This document shows, in pieces, positions 58,223 through 64,000 of a DNA stretch of 64,000 bases. The position numbers were made by a program, and so were the translations under genes. The notes beneath the pieces are model-generated. The model searched no databases. It was not told the origin of the DNA and was given only the letters and a program-made list of their open reading frames with translations. This stretch comes from Leptasterias polaris (taxonomy: Eukaryota; Echinodermata; Asteroidea; Forcipulatida; Asteriidae). Every line of letters begins with the position of its first letter. Within the stretch, counting starts at the first letter, position 1. The stretch is taken from the NCBI GenBank assembly GCA_037783415.1, contig JAZGTN010000062.1, forward strand, positions 1,899,501 to 1,963,500, read 5' to 3'.

Positions 58223-59492
58223 CCGTAATTTTCGGATTATAAACCGCGGTTTATACGTTGATTTTGACTTTTTTTAAAACTCCTGCGGTTTATTCTCCGG
58301 GCGGCTTATACGCCGACGTATAAATATGGAAGTGAAAAAACAGCATTTTTATAAAGAAAGATCGTTTGTAAAATGTTCTAAATAAAAACAATGTTCTTAA
58401 ACGATAAAAAATCCTGCAAAACATGCCTGTGTGGTGACAAAATCCTGTTGAAAATGCCTGTTGAAAATCCCGCCTCATTTGTATTCCGTGTTGCCTTTAT
58501 AAAACGTTTATCAACCGCCCTATTTATTGTTAGAGTTCAGTCACCCCTCAGAGATGAACAATCAGCGAAACTCGAGTTAGACTAGACTGGTCCCCTGTCT
58601 ATTTATCCCAGCGATCTCCATATGCTGATATATCTCCGAACAGACGGTCTCATACAGACCAACATCAAACAAACGAAAACTGTGCGGTATTGCTCACGCA
58701 CGTACATGTATAAAAACGTTCCTCCGACCACGAGGTGCATGATTTCTCACAAAGGGAATTTCCCTTGCCTTTTCGTTCCCACAGCTACACGCTGCCATTC
58801 CTTCACCCCCTAACTATAAAGTTTACCACGTTAGGAGCATGCAAGCACATCTGCGGGATCGAGGTGATGAATACTATGGCAGTGCTGCGAGAAGCACTAC
58901 GTCATAATTATTCACGCGATCGACCAATCGGAAAGCTGTGAGAAGCACTACGTCATAATTATTCACGCGATCGGCCAATCCGAAAGCTGTGAGAAGCAAT
59001 ACGTCATAATTATTCACGCGATCGGCCAATCGGAAAGCGGCCGGTCAGGAATCAGCCAATCAGCCTGTGCCAATTGCGCTCGTGGTGCTTCGGGTAACAT
59101 GAAGAATAAAACCATGGCTAGAATGGAGAGCCTTACAGCCTTTATCAAATTTCCTTACATCAATAACCAATTTGCGGCACTTCAGTTTTAACACTATTTT
59201 TAAATCTGAAGTGGGTTCCCTCATCAACTCACGTCACAAATTAACCGCGATATCATCGAATATCGCGATATATTTTTGACGATGTATCGTGAATGAAAAA
59301 AAGCAATATCGCCAAAGCTTACCATACGCAGTTTTGCGAACTTCACTTCCGTGTTTTGAGGTTAGTTTTTTTTTACATTTTGGCCGCGGTTTATACGCCC
59401 GCGCGGTTTATACGCTGACACCTAAATATTTTTTCCATATTTTGGAGCGTTGCGGTTTATACGCCGGGCGGTTTATAATCCGAAAATTACGG
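58223..59492. mobile_element. TA-flanked inverted-repeat element inside the LINE
   Basis: Left end CCGTAATTTTCGGATTATAA and right end TTATAATCCGAAAATTACGG, with TA on both sides (58,221 and 59,493), as for Tc1/mariner-pogo elements. Subterminal ggtttatacg words repeat near both ends. No transposase was recognised; much of the interior is a second element. Confidence 0.88.
58640..59321. mobile_element. hAT-like element, copy 2 (inverted, one end missing)
   Basis: Inverted copy of 9596-10,270, including the three 51-bp units (about 58,886-59,038) and the terminus gccaaagctta at 59,311-59,321. The other terminus is absent: similarity stops near gaacagacggtctcataca. Confidence 0.85.
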
Positions 59493-60196
59493 TAGTTATT
59501 GCATACAGTTTTAAAATTTATAGAACTATTTAAACAGAATTGATTTATACAAAAAAACGCATAAAGCGAGGGAAAAAGAGAAATAAACATAAGTAATTGA
59601 ATACAAGACTTGATAATTGGAATGTAATCATAATATGTATATATGCCATTTCAGGAGTTTACATCATAGATAAAATAAGTAGGTTTTTCAGGTATTTTTT
59701 AAAGCTGTGCACAGTTCTAAAGAAAGGTAAAGGGGTGAGCTGATTCCAAAGTAGGGGGCCTTGATGTCTAACTGTATTCTTAAACAATGTGGTCCTAGCT
59801 TTTCCAATATGAATTTTATGTGCTGATCTAGTATTATGTAGATGGACGTCCAGATTCCTCCTAAAAAGAGATCTTATGTTTCTCGGTAACAGGTTACTTT
59901 CAAATTTATACATAAGGATTCCTAGGTGATATTTGTACAGTTCAAAAACATTGAGTGTATTAAAATGTCTAAAAAGGGGTGAAGTGTGCTCTCTAAAGCC
60001 AGAATTTGTGATAACTCTCAACGATTTCTTTTGTACTACTAATAGTTTTTTCAAGTAAGTATTATGAGTATTTCCCCATGCTAGAATTCCATACTGAAGA
60101 TGGGGCAATGCCAGCGTATTATAAATAGAAAATAGTACATTTCTAGGCCTCCTTTAAATTACTATGACTAAAGAAAACATTGGTGTCATCTGCAAA

Positions 60197-60730
60197 TTGA
60201 AGCAGTAGGGATCCTACATAAACTCATATTGATTGATTTTGGAGGATTGAAGCAGTAGGGATCCTACATAAACTCATATTGATTGATTTTGGAGGATTGA
60301 AGCAGTAGGCATCCTCCATAAACTCATATTGATTGATTTTGGAGGATTGAAGCAGTAGGGATCCTACATAAACTCATATTGATTGATTTTGGAGGATTGA
60401 AGCAGTAGGGATCCTACATAAACTCATATTGGTTGGTTTGGAGGATTGAGGCAGTAGGGATCCTACATAAACTCATATTGGTTGGTTTGGAGGATTGAGG
60501 CAGTAGGGATCCTACATAAACTCATATTGGTTGGTTTGGAGGATTGAGGCAGTAGGGATCCTAAATAAACTCATATTGGTTGGTTTTGGAGGATTGAGGC
60601 AGTAGGGATCCTACATAAACTCATATTGGTTGGTTTTGGAGGATTGAGGCAGTAGGCATCCTACATAAACTCATATTTTGATTTCAGAGGTGAGGCAGTA
60701 GGGATCCCACATCAACTCACATTGGTTATG
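60197..60730. repeat. 49-51 bp minisatellite, about 11 copies
   Basis: Units read gcagtagggatcctacataa, actcatattggttggttt, ggaggattga. Left units carry attgattgatt, right units attggttggtt, so two variants are spatially separated. Confidence 0.95.
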
Positions 60731-61626
60731 AATTAAGAATCTTTCCTGCAGGTAATCTTTTAAAGTCTAGTTTTGGTAACGAACAATCATCCTAAGAATC
60801 ATCTCCGCCCGTACTTTGTATAACTAACTTATGAAGATTTTAAGAGCACAAACAGTGGGAATGTTGAGATGAAGTAAACAAGTTTTTATCCGAAACCATT
60901 TTTTTTTTTCTCACCAAGAACTAATTATTTATATGAAAAAACCCTTCTCATTGAATACAAAAACAGTTCAGGTTTTGCACTTGACAATTTTTCCATTGGC
61001 TAAACATGCTAAATGAACAATCTTCTATTGATAATAAATCACTGTATGCACGATTCCTCTCCTGTAAATTGCTGGAAGAAGAAAAAACAGAGGCTCAGAA
61101 TTTGCTCAGAATTTGAAAGTGATTATCAATAATCAACCTTTCACTTATACAAATGTTCAGGTTTAATGGGCACTCAGAAAATTTGACTTTGAAATTTGTG
61201 TGAAATCCTTTGTGCGAAATCCTTTGTGCGATTTATGAGTACCAGTAATCTTAGACTTTCTTTCTGTCAAAATCCCATTACGTTTACGCTAAAGATAGAC
61301 TCCAGGCCGACCAATCAACAAATTGCTTCGGTGATGCAAGGAAATTCTCCCATGCTCAGAAATACATCCGTAAATCACTGTTTAGGTGTACGTGCCGACA
61401 ACTGGTATGCGTATGCACGGTTATTACAGTGTCTGTGACACCAATTGAAAGGTGCATTTGAATGCAATGCTTATAGCGCAAAGTGGAAAGGCCTGGTTTC
61501 CTAACACTGCTCACCATAAACAAATAATTGGCACTTGTGGGAGTAGCACCTACATGAGCATTCTGAAAAAGGTACTAATTTTGACTTTGTGGACTTCTGA
61601 TTCCTCATCTATCAAGCCTGCACACC
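60731..61626. other. Spacer without recognised features
   Basis: AT-rich, with no coding or repeat evidence. Confidence 0.4.
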
Positions 61627-61628
61627 AG

Positions 61629-62040
61629 GGCCCAATTTCATGGCTATGCTAACCACCGAATTCTGCACTTGCGATGGCCCAATTTCATGGCTTACAGAGC
61701 AAGCGCCGAATTTCTGCGCTAGATGTGTAAGCAAAGAATGCCTAGTAGTATGGAGTACGCGCACGCAAAAATTTCCCTGCAACTACGTGAAATACGCTTC
61801 CGTAAGCGCTAAGTCTTTGCTTACGGAAGCAGAGCCAACAAAATTGGGCCCACCTTTCTTCTCTTACAGGGCAAGCGCAGAATTTCCACGCTAGCTGAGT
61901 AAGCGAAGGATACCCAGTAATGTGGAGTACGCACGCGCACAAGCTAGCCTATGAAATATGCTTGATATAAGCGCGGAGTTCCCTGCTTCATCGAGCTTTG
62001 ATTCTTTGCTTACGATAAGCAGAGCCATGAAATTGGGCTG
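61629..62040. mobile_element. Tandem cluster of ccaatttcatggc MITEs
   Basis: A short end fragment (gggcccaatttcatggct, 61,629) is followed by a complete copy at 61,676-61,851 (ggcccaatttcatggctta to caaaattgggccc). A further copy ends at 62,040 (agccatgaaattgggct). Opposing gcttacggaag/cttccgtaagc words form the middle. A diverged relative starts at 62,213. Confidence 0.75.
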
Positions 62041-62750
62041 ATGTAGAAATTCAGCACCTTTCCCTGTAAACAATCGCAAAGCAGAATCACATTTAATTGC
62101 AACACACAAAGAAGCAGTGAAACCAGTCATTGGGCAGATTGAACCGCATGGCATTTGAGCTGGTGACCTAATTAATCAAAGGAAGCAAGGATTGAGCAAA
62201 TTTAAGCATACATTGGGGTCCAATTGCATGGGGCTGGTTACCATGGAATTCTATGAATACGATCCCTAGAATTACACGCTTTACCAGGGAAGCGTTTCTG
62301 CAGAATCCCCAGATAGGCTGAACCATGAAATTGTAAGCCAGCTCGGCAATGAAAGCCCCCTGGTGTGGTGTATGGATGATTTGAAGCCTAATTCCCGATC
62401 TTCATAGAAGACTCCTCTTCTTTGGGCCTTGAACGGTAATTTTGAGCACGGTAATTTTCATCTGGTAAAGGGCGCCCCTATAACTTATAAGGGAAACTTA
62501 AATAGCAATGGACTTACATGGCAACAGCCATTGGTGGATTATCTTTAGCATGGATTGAATGACTTCATCAGTTGAGTCAGGCTTGTTCAATATTAGAGTC
62601 TGCATGTAGCTTGGTATACCTTTGGGTTTTGGAACTGTTCAATTGTTTCAATCCTATATAAATGTAGATATATACAATAAAACTAACCTTTGAAAATTTT
62701 ATTTCAAATGGTAATCGTGTTTTTGAGATATTGCCGAAAATCCAGTCCTT
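62041..62750. other. Spacer with decayed MITE remnants
   Basis: Contains tccaattgcatggggctgg ... aaccatgaaattg (62,218-62,333), a decayed relative of the preceding cluster. Confidence 0.4.
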
Positions 62751-64000
62751 CTGATTTGAAAATCACAGGCGTGTGGAAAAAAGCACACCTGGATTTTTCG
62801 AGGGGTGCGATTTTGCAGAGCGGCAAATTTGTGGTACTGGCTCAGGATCGTACAGAAACACGTTTTGTATACGTTTTGTACTATTGTAGACAACATGTAC
62901 AGCAAGCCTCGAAGTTTGTGCTCAAAAGGCACGGCAATGATTGCCGTGTTTTTTCTAGAGTTTGAAGGACATCGCAGCAATTTCGTAAGTGTAAAAAGGG
63001 CACCACAGCATTTTTGTCGAATTTAGGGCAAAAACAAAATTTTACAAAATTGTAAAAGACGGGTGAAAAAACTATGGTTGAAAAACGTTAACAAAAAAAC
63101 ACAACCACGGATGATCAAAAAAAATGCGTCTTCACAGTCACCCACAGCATTTTGACTTTGCACAAACACCCCGCAAAAAATTTCCTCAAAACAACAAACA
63201 AACACATTTAAGAAGAACAAAATCTTACGTTTTACAGTTTAATAATCTTTCTGTTGATCCAAAATGTCCTAAATGGTGTCATTTTTGTAAAATAAAGCCT
63301 ACACGTTGTGCCGTTTTTCGTAAACAAGCTAACATTTCTGAGGAACTGTGCTTTGAAGACCATGCTGTCGACGGCTTTTGCGTGCATACCAGTGGCTCCG
63401 CAGTGCTCCGTGCACGGTTTTAGATCGCGCACCAGCGATGGTGATTATTGCAATTCGGATGTCAATTTGGGGAAAAACCTTTGCATGCACAGACACGTAC
63501 ATGTACATGTACAGTCTTGGGTCAAGGCGTTTCAAGCAGGTGTTGTTATCTTTCGCTGTTATTACCAATAGAGTGCTTTTCCTTCAATAGTATCGAATTG
63601 TTTTGAAACGCCCTCTAGCGTTCAATGTTTCATACCTTTGTTGTTGCACCCAGAGGATGATATCAAAGACTACGAACCTGAAAATTGTAAACGACGTGAC
63701 TGCGCGCGTTGTGTAAAAAATTGTGATCGCAATGCGGTCCGTGTTTTGAGGAACTTTAGAGTTAATTTTTTTAAGCTTATCGGAACGGTAAAAATGTAAA
63801 CTAATAACCGGATATTTAGTATGCATCTTACATTTTTACTAAAGGCACCGATGGCAGTTGGATAAAAAGTATAATTACACCAAAAATGAATGCCAAGGCG
63901 TGCATTTTAGAGGGATCCAGGCGTGTGATTATTCGCACTCCTCGGAAAGCTTTTAGGCGTGCGATGGCGTGCGGGTGCGATCGCACGCCTCAAATCACAA
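62751..64000. mobile_element. Possible element with gcgtgtg/cacgcc ends, running off the window
   Basis: ctgatttgaaaatcacaggc (62,751) and the final bases (cgcacgcctcaaatcacaa) look like inverted ends. caggcgtgtg words recur at 63,907. An open frame at 63,124-63,423 has PKCPKWCHFCKIKPTRC, a zinc-binding look, but no recognised family. Treat as speculative. Confidence 0.25.

Larger units (their letters stand above)
57968..60196 (-). pseudogene. LINE inserted in the minisatellite, itself interrupted by 58,223-59,492
   Basis: The minus strand reads from FADDTNVFFSHSNL (60,196-60,155), the reverse transcriptase catalytic motif, then jumps into a C-terminal frame (60,140-59,659) with LPHLQYGILAWGNTH, HNTRSAHKI and GPLLWNQLTPL. 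The 3' UTR continues across the inserted element and ends in (CAAA)n at 57,968. A normal ORF2 has a longer stretch between FADD and the C-terminus, so an internal deletion plus frameshift is present. The clade is CR1/Jockey-like, not determined further. Confidence 0.8.

Overview
This window reads as nuclear DNA of a marine invertebrate, most likely an echinoderm and perhaps a sea star. The signs are low gene density, AT-rich spacer DNA, spliced genes with GT-AG introns, tRNA-derived SINEs, LINE fragments ending in (TAA)n, and very many short inverted-repeat elements. Several of these element families (termini such as GGGCCCAATTTCATAGAGC and TTAAAGGGACACG) I associate with echinoderm genomes. 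The species call is inference and was not checked.

The window is dominated by mobile DNA. The only complete gene is at 42.3-46.5 kb: a noncoding first exon followed by three coding exons whose reading phases fit exactly, giving a 977-codon protein. It has a basic coiled-coil N-terminus, a cysteine cluster, an acidic triad compatible with an RNase-H-fold transposase, and a Tudor/Agenet-like C-terminal domain. It lies inside a 6.4-kb unit bounded by near-perfect terminal inverted repeats (about 41,581 and 47,964). The unit therefore looks like an intact, intron-bearing autonomous DNA transposon, and it is the most interesting object here.

Layout. 0.8-1.0 kb: a candidate host exon. 1.6-2.65 kb: a 74-bp satellite with partial five-unit higher-order structure. 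3.1-4.75 kb: nested inverted-repeat elements. 5.9-10.5 kb: MITEs, a tRNA-like cassette and a 939-bp hAT-like element with a perfect 8-bp target duplication. 11.8 kb: a polypyrimidine tract. 12.4-13.7 kb: LINE and SINE debris. 14.5-14.9 kb: a possible solo LTR. 16.2-17.3 kb: another hAT-like element. About 18.0-22.4 kb: a decayed TIR element carrying a broken cysteine-rich multi-copy gene on the minus strand. 24.5-25.5 kb: a diverged satellite with an inserted MITE. 26.4-30.3 kb: L2-like LINE ends, a 972-bp TTAA element and a tRNA-Val-type SINE. 32.4 kb: a candidate first coding exon (MGCGGS start) beside an RFX X-box. 36-39 kb: three tandem-repeat blocks. 39.9-40.3 kb: a nearly perfect 134-bp foldback. 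41.2-48.0 kb: a TTAA MITE followed by the autonomous transposon. 48.7 kb: a tRNA-Leu-type SINE. 50.6-51.1 kb: an L2-like LINE broken by a MITE. 51.4-52.1 kb: two candidate host exons on the minus strand. 53-55.7 kb: an expanded tRNA-like cassette and MITEs. 56.9-60.7 kb: a 49-bp minisatellite into which a LINE, then a TA-flanked element, then a hAT-like element are nested. 61.6-64 kb: clustered MITEs and the start of an unresolved element.

No bacterial operons, CRISPR arrays, rRNA genes or convincing functional tRNA genes were seen. Apart from the transposase gene, the coding remnants are pseudogenes of mobile elements or isolated candidate exons whose parent genes I cannot name.
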